Source: DASQHY01 sp035602605 (GTDB lineage: Bacteria > Acidobacteriota > Terriglobia > Acidiferrales > UBA7541). Taken from it: DNA of 64,000 bases. The translations under genes and the position numbers were made by a program. Below the pieces are notes generated by a model. It was not told the origin of the DNA. It was given only the letters and a program-made list of their open reading frames with translations, and did not search any database. Positions within the stretch are counted from its first letter, which is position 1; every line of letters starts with the position of its first letter. The DNA lies in NCBI GenBank assembly GCA_035602605.1, contig DATNLZ010000102.1, positions 5,571 to 69,570 of the forward strand. The letters are read 5' to 3'. Of this stretch, positions 36,658 through 46,802 are shown one piece after another.

Positions 36658-39600
36658 CTAGTTCACGTTCAGTGTCACCGGGATGCTATTGCTCAGGCTG
36701 CCCGAAGTTCCGGTCAGGGTTAGTGTGTACTGGCCGGCAGTCGTTCCATGCGCCGGGGGCGGCGGGTTCGTGCCCCCACCACCGCAACCCATCGCTTCGA
36801 AAATTAATAAGAATACTAAGGCCGAGAGCGTAACGCCCGCCAACGAACGCTGCCGCTTGGTCCGAGCGAGATACATCCACATCGCGAGTGGCGCCGCCAG
36901 GGCAATAAGCCATGGTATAGGCACCGTAGGCCACTGAGGTGCGAGGGGCAATGATGGAACGTTTGCTCGCGAGGTTGTGCCTACCGTCAGAGTAGAAGTT
37001 GAGGGATTCCCTCCTGGGGTAATCGAAGCGTTGCTAAAGGTGCACGAAGGCGGAGCTGGAGGCACCACTCCGGCGGGTGGCTGTACGCTACAAGTTAGGG
37101 TGATGGTACTGGCGAATCCGTTTTGCCCAGTCGCGGAGATGCTATAGGTTGCCGAGATACCCGCGTTCACGGTGTTGGTCGCCGGCTGACTGGCAAGGGT
37201 AAAAGGGAATGGGAGGGCAGACACGTGGATAACGCTCTTCCCGCCGAAGGCCACAGGGTTGGGATCCCCTAGACCAAATGAGCTGACCAGAATGAAGTAC
37301 GTAGTACCTGCAGTGGCGCCGAAGGTGACCCTTGAAGTAACGATGATGCCTGGGTTGATGTCGTCGTTGCAGGCATTGGGAACTGCGGTCAGGGCTCCCG
37401 CAGAGCCAGTCCACACGGACAGGAAAGTGTCATAACTACTGCCGATGGTGTCGATGGTTACCGGGCCCATGACGTCGTTCAGCTTGTACCAGACCGTGTT
37501 TGTAGTACCGGGCGCCGGATTTCCCGGGATGGACATGGAACACGGGGGCCTCGGGTCGGTTGGTTCGGTTGTGGCCGCGGAACTGTCTCGCGTATCGACA
37601 AAACTGTTATTCACCAATGCGACTTGCAATGCATTTGCGAAATTATCGTTTACCGGGGGCGGGGAAACGACCGTGAAAGTTGGCAATAACTGCGGCAAAG
37701 TTGTGACGCCGCCTCCCGGAGGGGGATTCATTACCCCCACGTCGTTGGTACTGCCAAACTGCGCCATTAAGCTGGCGGGAACTGTCGCGCTTAATTGCGA
37801 GGAAGAGCTAAACGTGGTAGCGAGAGTGCTGTTGCCGCCGGGGCCGCTAAAGTTGGGGTTGAATATAACCTTAGATTGACTATTAAAATTCGTGCCGAGC
37901 ACGGTGACGGGCGTATCCGGCGAGTTTACACTGATGCGATTGGGAGTCACCCCGGAAATGGTAGGGGCCGGTGCCAACACCGTGAACGTCAGAGCATTGG
38001 TGGCCATCGGCTGCGCCGGATCTGTAACCATCACCAGGGCATTGCCGCCGCTCGCAGTAGCGGCGCCCGGAATCACGGCAGTCAATTGATTCGGGTTTGG
38101 AGTGCCGCCGGGCATAATGATCGTGGTGTTCCCATTAATCGCGAACGCGATTCGCGAGTTGGGGGTAAAACCATTTCCCCCTACGGTAAGCGAGACCCCG
38201 GAAGCTCCTGCTGGGGCAAAAGTCGGAGAAATGAGCGTGATGCCGAACGTGGAAGTGCCTCCCAAGGACAAATTCCAAGCTCCGCGCCCGTGCGTCGCTG
38301 CGAAAAGGGTTCGGGAGGCGCGGTGCATGCGCAGGGACAGGACCGCGACGTTTGGCAAGCTGTTGTTATTGAGGGTTGTCCAGGTCGCTCCGCCATTGCT
38401 AGATAAAAACACCCCGATATCGGTGGCCGCATAAAGAGTTCCAGGAAGGTCAGGGTCAATCACGAGGTCATTGACAGGCACATTGGGCAAGTCGGTAGGA
38501 TTGGGGCTATCGCAATTTCCTACCCGGGTGCAGCTTACATCCACCCAGGGGGCTCCCGCGCTCACGGTCTTGAATATATGCCCCATGCGATCTCCGAAGC
38601 CGGAAAATCCGGAGAAGGTGATGTAGGCCGTATTTCCGGACGGGTCGGAAGGATCCACGATAATCTGTGTTGGCTGCCTCTGGGGAAGGGGACCGCTAAG
38701 CGAAGTGAAGTTGACCGAACCTGGGCCGACGTTTTGGGCCACGAATACTCTGACGTCGCTGGTGGCCGCATAGACGACACTGCCGTTATTGCCTCCTACC
38801 GTGAGCGCAACAACCACCGCTCCTGGGGCGAGAGGCCCTGACGAGGTTGCCTGCCAGGAATTCGCACCGTCCACTGTCTGCCAAACCTTTGTAGTGCCGA
38901 AGTAAAGTCGGTTGGGATTAGCGGCGTCAATGGCCATCGGCGCAATAAAGGCCAACCGGTCGGCCGGATCGATCCCATTGTCCGCAATCCTAAAGGAGCG
39001 AGGCGCGCCATTGGTCGTCGATTTCTGCAAACTCAGAAGCTGGCAAAGAATGTAGACGGTGCTGGGAGTGACCGGATCGATTAACGTCCAGCCCCCGTCG
39101 CCGCAGTGATCATTGTCAATCCAGTTAGCGGAACCACTGTAAATCAGGCTGCCGTTATCCTGCGTGCCGGCAAACGCGAACGAAGGATTAGATGGATGTA
39201 CCGACAGGCTGGGATAAAATTGTGCCAATTGCAGTCCCGGATTGTTGATATTCGTCCACGCAACGGTGCTCGCTTCGGCATCATCGGCGCGCCAGATTCC
39301 CCCATCGTTCCCCAAATACAAGCGAACTCGACCATCGGGCAATTTGATGAAGGCCATCGCGTGCTGATCCACGTGGGGACGGTTAGGGTCAGAAGAGTTT
39401 GCAGTAGGGATGACCGAACTGAAATTCATCCCGTCGGTGGCGCGCACAACCCACGCGAAGGCGTTGTTTTGAACCACCGCCCCGCCGCCGAAAAATACGG
39501 TCCTGCCGCTCGGATCGAAAGGATCAACCTTCACGACATTGTCATACCAGCACTGAGATCGACAGATGTCGGGGGCGTTGGTCCTGGTCCAGTTCGATCC

Positions 39601-40914
39601 GCCGTTGGTCGTCACCCAAATTCCGTGGTTGGTACGCGAGTTAGAGTTGGCGTCGGCAATCGATGCGTACACTGTGTTGGCATCGAAGATCCCCATATCA
39701 ATGCGGCCAATGGGGCTAGGCAATCCGCTGCCGGGCATGTCCGCCAGGTTGGCAAACGTTATGTTGGTACACTTTGCAGGAAGGTTTCCCGCGCTGCCCT
39801 TGCCGTCGGCAATCGTTGACCTGTAAATTCCATTCGGATTAGTGCCTGGAAACGTGGAGCCAGACGAGCGGCCCAGAGCGGCGAACGCCACGGTGGAACG
39901 AGCATAGCCGGCAAACGTCGCCATCTGGCCGGGAAGGATATTGGCCCAGTTGAGACCGCCGTCATCGGAACAATAGACACCGGCAGAGTTGTTGCCAGTG
40001 AAGATTTGTACGCCAGCGAGAATGAGGTTTGGATTCGACGGATTTACCGACAAGTAGCTGATGCGTGCTCCGCCCCCGGGAAAAAAATCACTCCCGAATG
40101 GGCCAACAAAGGGATTATTGCAGCTGGGACCAGGTGTTGGGCACGTCGCGCTCCAGGTTATGCCTCCATCGGTGGATTTCAAAATTCCTGCGCCGTAATA
40201 AACATCGATTCCCGTCGAAGCCTGTTCGCCGGTGCCCGCATAGACAATATTCGGGTTTGCCGGCGCGAAGGCAATTGAGCCCATGGCCAGCGACGGGGCA
40301 AAATCCGTTTCCGGCGCCCACGAATTTCCCGCATTGGTAGAACGCCAAATGCCGCCTTGCGCGCCGCCAATGAGAACGGTGTCCCCGCTCGGATCCCTTG
40401 GGTCGACCGCAATGGTAGTGATGCGACCGGATACCGGGCTGAAGAAGCCCCCGCTTGCCGGCGCGGGGCCGATGGGCTGCCAGACCGGCACAGCAGCGGG
40501 GCCGATTGAGGTTGCGGCAAACCCACCCTGCGGAGTGCGGAAGAGCTTGCCTTCGGTCTCCATCATATTCTGCATCTGCTCGAAGGCCTTCATACGTGCG
40601 CCGGCGGGGATACCAGGCAATGGGAAAGCGCGTTGCTCATAGAACCATTGCATCCGTTGCAAGACTGCGTCGCCTTCGTCTTTTTCATCTTCGCCAGGTA
40701 CCGTGGCGCGCGCGTCCACAGTCGCGGACTGCCCAGTGCGGTTCACTTTTGCGGGAATGATCGGCGCAGGGGGCGGCTCACCTTTTTGTTGAGCGTTCGC
40801 CTGCTTCCCCCACAGGAACAATGAGAGCAGAAGCAACGTAAGAGCGCTCCGAGGGAAACAGTTTCCGACCGCTTGGTGCGTGCGACCTCGACTGCTGGGC
40901 TGCCACCGATTCAT
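36658..40914 (-). CDS. Very large secreted Asp-box (BNR) / IPT-domain protein
   Basis: 1,418 residues from the ATG at 40914; the 54 codons upstream in frame look like non-coding sequence. A signal peptide lies at about 20-42. Residues about 100-900 form sortilin/sialidase-like propellers with many Asp-boxes: STNAGNSWA, STDGGITWS, SDDGGLNWA, TTNGGSNWT, SSNGGATWT. IPT/TIG domains follow (SPTFAPAGASGVSLTVGG, then TISGVTPNRISVNSP), then an NDNFANA...TNTVWYKL domain and an Ig-like repeat with two late hydrophobic segments. The C-terminus has a Cys-Gly-rich segment after the last helix (EAMGCGGGG). It is probably a surface adhesin or a carbohydrate-binding protein; catalytic sialidase residues were not identified. 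Confidence 0.82.
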   Translation of the reverse strand: MNRWQPSSRGRTHQAVGNCFPRSALTLLLLSLFLWGKQANAQQKGEPPPAPIIPAKVNRTGQSATVDARATVPGEDEKDEGDAVLQRMQWFYEQRAFPLPGIPAGARMKAFEQMQNMMETEGKLFRTPQGGFAATSIGPAAVPVWQPIGPAPASGGFFSPVSGRITTIAVDPRDPSGDTVLIGGAQGGIWRSTNAGNSWAPETDFAPSLAMGSIAFAPANPNIVYAGTGEQASTGIDVYYGAGILKSTDGGITWSATCPTPGPSCNNPFVGPFGSDFFPGGGARISYLSVNPSNPNLILAGVQIFTGNNSAGVYCSDDGGLNWANILPGQMATFAGYARSTVAFAALGRSSGSTFPGTNPNGIYRSTIADGKGSAGNLPAKCTNITFANLADMPGSGLPSPIGRIDMGIFDANTVYASIADANSNSRTNHGIWVTTNGGSNWTRTNAPDICRSQCWYDNVVKVDPFDPSGRTVFFGGGAVVQNNAFAWVVRATDGMNFSSVIPTANSSDPNRPHVDQHAMAFIKLPDGRVRLYLGNDGGIWRADDAEASTVAWTNINNPGLQLAQFYPSLSVHPSNPSFAFAGTQDNGSLIYSGSANWIDNDHCGDGGWTLIDPVTPSTVYILCQLLSLQKSTTNGAPRSFRIADNGIDPADRLAFIAPMAIDAANPNRLYFGTTKVWQTVDGANSWQATSSGPLAPGAVVVALTVGGNNGSVVYAATSDVRVFVAQNVGPGSVNFTSLSGPLPQRQPTQIIVDPSDPSGNTAYITFSGFSGFGDRMGHIFKTVSAGAPWVDVSCTRVGNCDSPNPTDLPNVPVNDLVIDPDLPGTLYAATDIGVFLSSNGGATWTTLNNNSLPNVAVLSLRMHRASRTLFAATHGRGAWNLSLGGTSTFGITLISPTFAPAGASGVSLTVGGNGFTPNSRIAFAINGNTTIIMPGGTPNPNQLTAVIPGAATASGGNALVMVTDPAQPMATNALTFTVLAPAPTISGVTPNRISVNSPDTPVTVLGTNFNSQSKVIFNPNFSGPGGNSTLATTFSSSSQLSATVPASLMAQFGSTNDVGVMNPPPGGGVTTLPQLLPTFTVVSPPPVNDNFANALQVALVNNSFVDTRDSSAATTEPTDPRPPCSMSIPGNPAPGTTNTVWYKLNDVMGPVTIDTIGSSYDTFLSVWTGSAGALTAVPNACNDDINPGIIVTSRVTFGATAGTTYFILVSSFGLGDPNPVAFGGKSVIHVSALPFPFTLASQPATNTVNAGISATYSISATGQNGFASTITLTCSVQPPAGVVPPAPPSCTFSNASITPGGNPSTSTLTVGTTSRANVPSLPLAPQWPTVPIPWLIALAAPLAMWMYLARTKRQRSLAGVTLSALVFLLIFEAMGCGGGGTNPPPPAHGTTAGQYTLTLTGTSGSLSNSIPVTLNVN

Positions 40915-41056
40915 AGCTACCCCTATTAGGATCAGCAAGGTCGAACTAGTGTGGCAGCACGCTATACCTTGGTACTGGTTTTGGCAAGAAACAATAAAGT
41001 AACCCGCGGTATTTATGTCACGGAAGACCGGCAATGTGGCAACAAGTTTTGGGGCT

Positions 41057-41422
41057 TCAAAGCGCAACCTTGGCATCCAGGGGCGGAAAAACTATGTTCC
41101 AAAAACCTGGCGATGGGTGGTCGAACTCGAGCGGAAGCAGCGCTCCCTCGTTTGTGACTTGCGGATGCCGAACGATCCTGCAGCCTTGACGCTCGCCCGT
41201 GTGGGCATTTTCGAGAATCAAATGCGTATCCAGCGGAATCGGTTTGGAATGCAAAACCATCGTGCCATGATCATTGACCGCCACCGTGAACGCCTGCATG
41301 GCCGCCTGTCCCGGAAGATGCAAAACCACAGGAACACGTATCATGACGCGCTGGCTACGGCGGCGATCGTTACGAGGGAGCGGTTGCGGATCTGGCATCA
41401 ACGACGTTTTTGTGTGAATCAC
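41057..41422 (-). CDS. PilZ-domain protein
   Basis: 121 residues with a GTG start overlapping the upstream PilZ gene by four bases. The RRRSQR segment (near 21) resembles the R-x-x-x-R c-di-GMP loop. The second signature, D/N-x-S-x-x-G, is only NDHG here, so ligand binding is uncertain. The rest matches PilZ beta-barrel strands (LPLEFDHPSPGFW). Likely a c-di-GMP receptor or a structural relative. Confidence 0.7.
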   Translation of the reverse strand: MIHTKTSLMPDPQPLPRNDRRRSQRVMIRVPVVLHLPGQAAMQAFTVAVNDHGTMVLHSKPIPLDTHLILENAHTGERQGCRIVRHPQVTNEGALLPLEFDHPSPGFWNIVFPPLDAKVAL

Positions 41423-41775
41423 AGTTCTAACCCCCAGAAATCCATTTCCGGCGTCACGAGTTCAACGCCTACTTCCCAACCTTCTTGGCGCGGATTGCCT
41501 TTCCAGACCACAACCCCGGCATTCGAAATCTTTGTGGCTAAATTCGTCACTTGGACCCGCTGCTCAAGGTTAAGCTCGGCTCGGAGTACAACCATGCAAC
41601 CGTACGGATTGACGATGCGCGTATTCGCTTGGGCGCGGACTTTTTGCCCCGAAGCGTCGGTCCATTCGATCAGCACCAGGACGCGTGAATTCAGCCGTAC
41701 GCCGCGGCGCTTTTGCCGCTGTTTAGCGGCAAGAGAAGCTTCCTTGCGAAAGCTAGCAAAGGAATTCTTTGGCAT
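41419..41775 (-). CDS. PilZ-like domain protein
   Basis: 118 residues. The basic N-terminus (KQRQKRRGVRLNSRVLV) carries the R-x-x-x-R type loop, then beta strands with NTRIVNPYGCMV in place of the D/N-x-S-x-x-G signature, and the ending WEVGVELVTPEMDFWG typical of PilZ barrels. It precedes and overlaps the second PilZ gene, so the two proteins may form a pair. Confidence 0.68.
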   Translation of the reverse strand: MPKNSFASFRKEASLAAKQRQKRRGVRLNSRVLVLIEWTDASGQKVRAQANTRIVNPYGCMVVLRAELNLEQRVQVTNLATKISNAGVVVWKGNPRQEGWEVGVELVTPEMDFWGLEL

Positions 41776-41937
41776 GGAACGATGCTAGGTAAGCGGAAAG
41801 GAGTGGTCAATAGTACGCGACCTAACGGTTATGGGAACATATGACACTGAAGCGCGGTTAGCCGCCGGCGCAGCGAAACACTGCCGGACAAAACGGCCCG
41901 GTGATCCGGCAAACTACCGTTGTAGATTCGGTAGTCT

Positions 41938-44900
41938 TCAGTCCGCAGATTGCACGACCGGTGCCGGGTGCTTGCCGGTGGCGCGGCTGATCCAGCCGCG
42001 GAACCCTTCCATATAAATGTAAAAGACTGGCGTGAGATATAGCGTCACTACTTGCGAGAACAGCAGCCCGCCGACCACAGCCAGGCCCAGTGGACGACGC
42101 GCTGCGGCACCGGCACCAAATCCAAGCGCGATCGGCAGTGTACCCATGAGCGCGGCCATCGTCGTCATCATGATTGGCCGAAAGCGCACCAGGCATCCGC
42201 GATATATGGCCTCGGCAGGTGCAAGATTGTTTTCGCGCTGCGTCTCAATGGCGAAATCAATCATCATGATCGCGTTCTTCTTGACGATGCCCACCAGCAA
42301 AATCACGCCGACGAACGCGTAAAGGTTCAGCTCGGCATGGAACAATTTCAGCGTCAGCAGTGCGCCGAATCCCGCCGAGGGTAATCCGGAGAGAATTGTC
42401 AGCGGATGGATGAAACTTTCATAGAGCACTCCGAGCACAATATAAATTACGAGAATGGCCATCAGCAGGAGAATCCCCAAACCGGAAAGCGATGACTCGA
42501 AGGCCTGCGCGGTGCCCTGGAAGCTCGTGCTGATCGTGGCCGGGAGCGAGGTGCGCGCGAGATTCTGCACCGAGGGTACGGCGTCGCCGAGCGCTGTGCC
42601 GGGCTTCAGGTTAAACGACAACGTGACCGCCGGAAGCTGGCCAAGATGATTCACCGTCAGCGGGCCGTAGGTTGGATTGAGCCGCGCCACGGAATCAAGC
42701 GGCACCAACTGACCGGCCGCCGCACGAACGTACAAGAGCGAAAGCGCTGCGGTATCAAGTTGATATTTTGGTGCGAGCTCCATGATCACGCGATATTCAT
42801 TGTTGGGCGCGTAGATAGTGGAAATCTGGCGGGCTCCGTAACTGGTGTAAAGAGCGTCTTCAACCTTCTGCGCTGAAAGGCCGAGCGCCGCCGCTTTGTC
42901 GCGGTCGATGACCACATTGACCTGCGGATTCTTGATCAGCAAATCGCTGTTGACGTCCTGCAACCCAGGCAGCTCGCGCAACTTTTTTTCGAAGTCCGCC
43001 GCCGCGCGGTAGAGTTCTTGGGTATCAGGGCTTTGCAGTGTGAATTGGTAAAGCGCTTTGGTGAGGTTGCCTCCTACGCGAATCGGCGGCAGGACCTGCG
43101 GATAAGCGCGTATCCCCGGCACGACCGCAAGCGCCGGCCGTAGCATCTGCACAATTTGATCCGCTGGCGGGCGATCCTTGGGCTTCAAGCGCATAAACAT
43201 GATTCCCGTGTTGACGCTTCCTGCTGCGCCCCGTCCCCCGCTGCCCACGCTTGAAAAAACATTTTGTACATACGGATTGCGCAGAACGATATCGATCAGT
43301 TGCTTCTGGTGATCAACCATCGCTTCGAAGGAGATGCCTTCGGCTGCCTCGGTAAACGTAAAAATTGCGCCGGTATCTTCGTTGGGAAGAAATCCTTTGG
43401 GAATTTCGCGCGCGAGCTCAATCGTCCCCAGCAGCAATAAAGAAGACACCAACATAGTCGCGAACCGGTGCCGTAGGGCCATGCGCAGCGTGACGTCGTA
43501 TCCGCGCTCGAGTGCCTGGTGACCCCGCTCGAAAGCGTTGAAGAGCGCGCCGTGCTTTTGTTCCTTGCCCGGGCGCAGGAAGCGGCTGCATAGCATCGGC
43601 GTCAGGGTCAGCGAGACAACCCCTGAAACGAGAATGGCCGCTCCGATCGTCACCGCGAATTCATGCAGCAAGCGCCCAAGAATCCCGCCCATAAATAGCA
43701 CCGGGATAAACACCGCTGCGAGCGACAGCGTCATCGAAATAATCGTGAAGCCCACCTGCCGCGAACCGTTGTACGCGGCCTGCATCACTGGTTCGCCTTC
43801 CTCAATGTGGCGAACGATATTTTCGAGCATGACGATGGCGTCGTCGACAACGAAGCCCACCGACAGCGTCAGTGCCATTAACGACAAATTGTCGAGCGAA
43901 TAGCCGAGCAGATACATCACCGCAAACGTTCCAACAATAGACATCGGCAGCGCGAGGCTGGGAATGATCGTCGCCGAAAGATTACGCAGAAATAAAAAAA
44001 TGACCATGACCACCAGAAAAATGGTGAGAAGCAGCGTGAACTTGACGTCGCTTACCGAATCGCGAATCGAAATGGAGCGATCGTTAAGCGTCTCGAGAAA
44101 AATCGATGCCGGAAGCTGCGCGCGGAACGTTGGCATCAGCTTTTTGATGTTGTCGACGACCGCAACTGTGTTGGTGCCGGGCTGCCGTTGGACAGCCAAA
44201 ATAACGGAACGCTGGCCGTTGAACCAGCTCGCCACTTTATTATTTTCAACGCTGTCGACCACCTGGCCGAGCTCTTCCAGGCGCACCGGAGCATTATTGC
44301 GATAGGCGACCACCACCGGCCGGTACGCAGCGGCATTGGTGAGCTGTCCGGTCGCCTGCACGGTGACCGCTTTGTGGCTGCCCCACAGGGTGCCCGTCGG
44401 CAAATTCACGTTCGCGCTTTGCACCGCGGCTTGCACTTCATCGATGCCGATATGCCGCGTGGCCAGCTCGCGAGGATCCAGCTGTATGCGCACGGCGTAC
44501 TTTTGTGAGCCATACACGACCACTTGCGCAACTCCGCTTACCATCGAAATTCGCTGCGACAAAAACGTTTCCGCGTATTCATCGACTTGCGAAAGCGGCA
44601 GCGTCTTCGAACCCAGCGCCAAGTACAAAATTGGCTGGTCGGCCGGATTCACTTTTGAAAACGAAGGCGGGCTCGGCATGCCCTGCGGAAGTTGCGCCGA
44701 CGCTTGCGTGATGGCGGTCTGTACGTCCTGCGCGGCGGCATCCAAGCTGCGGCTCAGCGTGAATTGCAGCGTGATCTGCGTTGCACCCAGGAGGTTCGTC
44801 GAGGTCATTGAGTCGAGCCCTTGGATCGTCGAAAACTGGCGCTCGAGCGGTGTAGCCACCGAGGACGCCATCGTTTCCGGACCCGCGCCGGGCAAGCTCG

Positions 44901-45045
44901 CAAAAACTAGAATGGTCGGAAAATCTACGTTGGGTAGGTCATTCACCGGCAGCGCATAATAGGCCACGATGCCGAACATCAAAATCGCCAGCATGACCAG
45001 CGTCGTTGCAATCGGTCGTCGAATAAAAAAATCAGAAATGCTCAT
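41938..45045 (-). CDS. RND multidrug efflux transporter (MdtB/MdtC-like)
   Basis: 1,035 residues, standard length for an inner-membrane HAE-1 RND pump. It starts SDFFIRRPIATTLVM, has the large periplasmic loops after helices 1 and 7, and the proton-relay Asp pair in VGFVVDDAIVMLEN. The overall pattern is closer to MdtB/MdtC than AcrB. It overlaps the adaptor gene by four bases. No outer-membrane factor gene is adjacent, so a TolC-like protein must come from elsewhere. Likely substrates are drugs, detergents or bile-salt-like compounds. Confidence 0.92.
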   Translation of the reverse strand: MSISDFFIRRPIATTLVMLAILMFGIVAYYALPVNDLPNVDFPTILVFASLPGAGPETMASSVATPLERQFSTIQGLDSMTSTNLLGATQITLQFTLSRSLDAAAQDVQTAITQASAQLPQGMPSPPSFSKVNPADQPILYLALGSKTLPLSQVDEYAETFLSQRISMVSGVAQVVVYGSQKYAVRIQLDPRELATRHIGIDEVQAAVQSANVNLPTGTLWGSHKAVTVQATGQLTNAAAYRPVVVAYRNNAPVRLEELGQVVDSVENNKVASWFNGQRSVILAVQRQPGTNTVAVVDNIKKLMPTFRAQLPASIFLETLNDRSISIRDSVSDVKFTLLLTIFLVVMVIFLFLRNLSATIIPSLALPMSIVGTFAVMYLLGYSLDNLSLMALTLSVGFVVDDAIVMLENIVRHIEEGEPVMQAAYNGSRQVGFTIISMTLSLAAVFIPVLFMGGILGRLLHEFAVTIGAAILVSGVVSLTLTPMLCSRFLRPGKEQKHGALFNAFERGHQALERGYDVTLRMALRHRFATMLVSSLLLLGTIELAREIPKGFLPNEDTGAIFTFTEAAEGISFEAMVDHQKQLIDIVLRNPYVQNVFSSVGSGGRGAAGSVNTGIMFMRLKPKDRPPADQIVQMLRPALAVVPGIRAYPQVLPPIRVGGNLTKALYQFTLQSPDTQELYRAAADFEKKLRELPGLQDVNSDLLIKNPQVNVVIDRDKAAALGLSAQKVEDALYTSYGARQISTIYAPNNEYRVIMELAPKYQLDTAALSLLYVRAAAGQLVPLDSVARLNPTYGPLTVNHLGQLPAVTLSFNLKPGTALGDAVPSVQNLARTSLPATISTSFQGTAQAFESSLSGLGILLLMAILVIYIVLGVLYESFIHPLTILSGLPSAGFGALLTLKLFHAELNLYAFVGVILLVGIVKKNAIMMIDFAIETQRENNLAPAEAIYRGCLVRFRPIMMTTMAALMGTLPIALGFGAGAAARRPLGLAVVGGLLFSQVVTLYLTPVFYIYMEGFRGWISRATGKHPAPVVQSAD

Positions 45046-46292
45046 GGCCGGCCCTGCGGACTTGCTTGCGGACTTGGCGCCCCACTCCCTGGCGGGACCT
45101 GCTGGCTTACCGGCGCGTTCTTGATTTCGACTTTTGCGCCTGGCGATAGCCGCAATTGCCCATCGACAACCACCGTCTCGCCCGGCCGCAACCCGCTCGT
45201 CACAATGGTTTCGTTGCCCACGGTTCTGCCTGTTGTCACCGGGCGTAGCTGCGCGGCGTTATCCGATCCCACCACGTAGACGAATTGCCCATTTTGCCCC
45301 ACTCCGATCGCTGGGGCAGGCGTGACCACCGCGTTCGCCTCCGAGGTCAGGCGCATCACCACAGTGACAAATTGCCCCGGCCAGAGTTTGCGCCGCTCGT
45401 TGGAAAATGTAGCTTTCATGTGAATCGTGCCCGTGCTCGCGTCCACGGTGTTATCGATGAACGTAAGTTTGCCCGTATCAAAAGCCGCGGTCTCATCGGA
45501 AATTTGCGCCGTCACCCGCAATTGCCCGGCGCCCATATACTGCTTCACCGCCGGCAGGTTTTGCTCCGGCACCGCAAAATTCACGTAGATGGGTGACAGC
45601 TGATTGATCACCACAAGAATCGGCAGATCATTGGCCTTCACTAAGTTCCCCGGATAGACCAACACGCTCCCGGTGCGCCCATCGATCGGCGAAGTAATCT
45701 CGCAATACGTCAGATTGAGTTTAGCGTTATCAATCGTGGCTTTATCGGCACGCAGTGCCGCTTCTTGCGAATCCGCCTCCGCGCGAATCGTGTCATATTG
45801 ATCGCGCGGCACGATTCCCTGTTCGAACAGCTGTGCGTAGCGCCCTGCTTGCATACGTACGTTCTGCGCCTTGGCTTTGTCGCGCTCGAGCGCCGCTTCC
45901 GCTTGCTGCAGCGCAACCTCAAAAGGACGCTTGTCAATCTCAAACAGCAACTGGCCTTTGCGCACGTCCTGGCCTTCGCGGAAATGCACTGACTGCACGA
46001 TTCCGGTGACTTGGGCCTTCAGCGACACGTTGGAATACGCCTCGACATTCCCTACCGCGCGCACCTCCACCGGCATACTTTTCTGCAGCACTTTACCGAC
46101 CACAACCGGCACGGGCGGAGCGGCAGGCGCGGCGGCCTGCGGCTTCGCACACCCCACGACGCTCGCGACAAGGGACACGACCAGAGCGGTGCAGCAAATG
46201 GAAGCAGGCCGTATCTTGCCTACACCTTGCCCGAAACTGGTTGCACCCGGGTGCTTGTCAGACAACAAAGGCCTGTACGCTGATCTCTGCAA
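45042..46292 (-). CDS. RND efflux adaptor (membrane fusion protein, MdtA-like lipoprotein)
   Basis: 416 residues. The start is a TTG at 46292, supported by AGGAG seven bases upstream. A lipoprotein signal ends at a lipobox (SVVGC, C48), so the protein is probably lipid-anchored. The barrel-sandwich (VSLKAQVTGIVQSVHFREGQ), alpha-hairpin (about 110-190) and beta-barrel domains follow in order. It joins the RND pump to an outer-membrane channel. Confidence 0.9.
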   Translation of the reverse strand: MQRSAYRPLLSDKHPGATSFGQGVGKIRPASICCTALVVSLVASVVGCAKPQAAAPAAPPVPVVVGKVLQKSMPVEVRAVGNVEAYSNVSLKAQVTGIVQSVHFREGQDVRKGQLLFEIDKRPFEVALQQAEAALERDKAKAQNVRMQAGRYAQLFEQGIVPRDQYDTIRAEADSQEAALRADKATIDNAKLNLTYCEITSPIDGRTGSVLVYPGNLVKANDLPILVVINQLSPIYVNFAVPEQNLPAVKQYMGAGQLRVTAQISDETAAFDTGKLTFIDNTVDASTGTIHMKATFSNERRKLWPGQFVTVVMRLTSEANAVVTPAPAIGVGQNGQFVYVVGSDNAAQLRPVTTGRTVGNETIVTSGLRPGETVVVDGQLRLSPGAKVEIKNAPVSQQVPPGSGAPSPQASPQGRP

Positions 46293-46415
46293 TCACAATC
46301 TCCTGAAAACAGCTGATAATACTGGAGGAAACCTCTATCGTACATCGTGCGGGGAACTCAATCAAAGGCACACCAAAGTCCGGTAGTGGGTCCGTTTGGA
46401 TTGCCGCGTAACGCT

Positions 46416-46802
46416 CTAAGCGCTTAGTTGCTGCACGAACCGTAAGGTGTTCCCGTCGGGATCTTGCACGTAGAACTCGCGCGTCCCCCAGCTCTGATCA
46501 ATTGGGCCTTCGTGAACCGCCTCAGGGGCGTCCGGGTTGCCTGGCGTCTTCAGCCCTCGCGCTCGGAGCTTGCGAAACAAGGCTTCGACCTCGCCCGTCT
46601 GCACAACGATCGCCTGTCCGAACGTGCCGTCTCCGTTATGGCTTGAGAGAATCAGCGAGTCGCCTTCTCGCATGAGGACGCTAAAGGACGGATCACTGTT
46701 GTCGTCATCCCCGTCGACCCACTCGAAGTCTAGGACCTTTGTGTAGAAAGCGATCGACGCCTCCATGCATCTGCAGCGGACGGTTGGGATGATTGCCACC
46801 AT
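46416..46802 (-). CDS. VOC family (glyoxalase/bleomycin resistance-like) protein
   Basis: About 128 residues from the ATG at 46802, with AGGAGG just before it; the longer frame to 46880 adds unrelated sequence. The two beta-alpha-beta-beta-beta modules are visible: [15 protein letters not shown], and [19 protein letters not shown]. The C-terminal Glu expected in a metal site is not obvious in the usual position. Substrate unknown. Confidence 0.8.
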   Translation of the reverse strand: MVAIIPTVRCRCMEASIAFYTKVLDFEWVDGDDDNSDPSFSVLMREGDSLILSSHNGDGTFGQAIVVQTGEVEALFRKLRARGLKTPGNPDAPEAVHEGPIDQSWGTREFYVQDPDGNTLRFVQQLSA

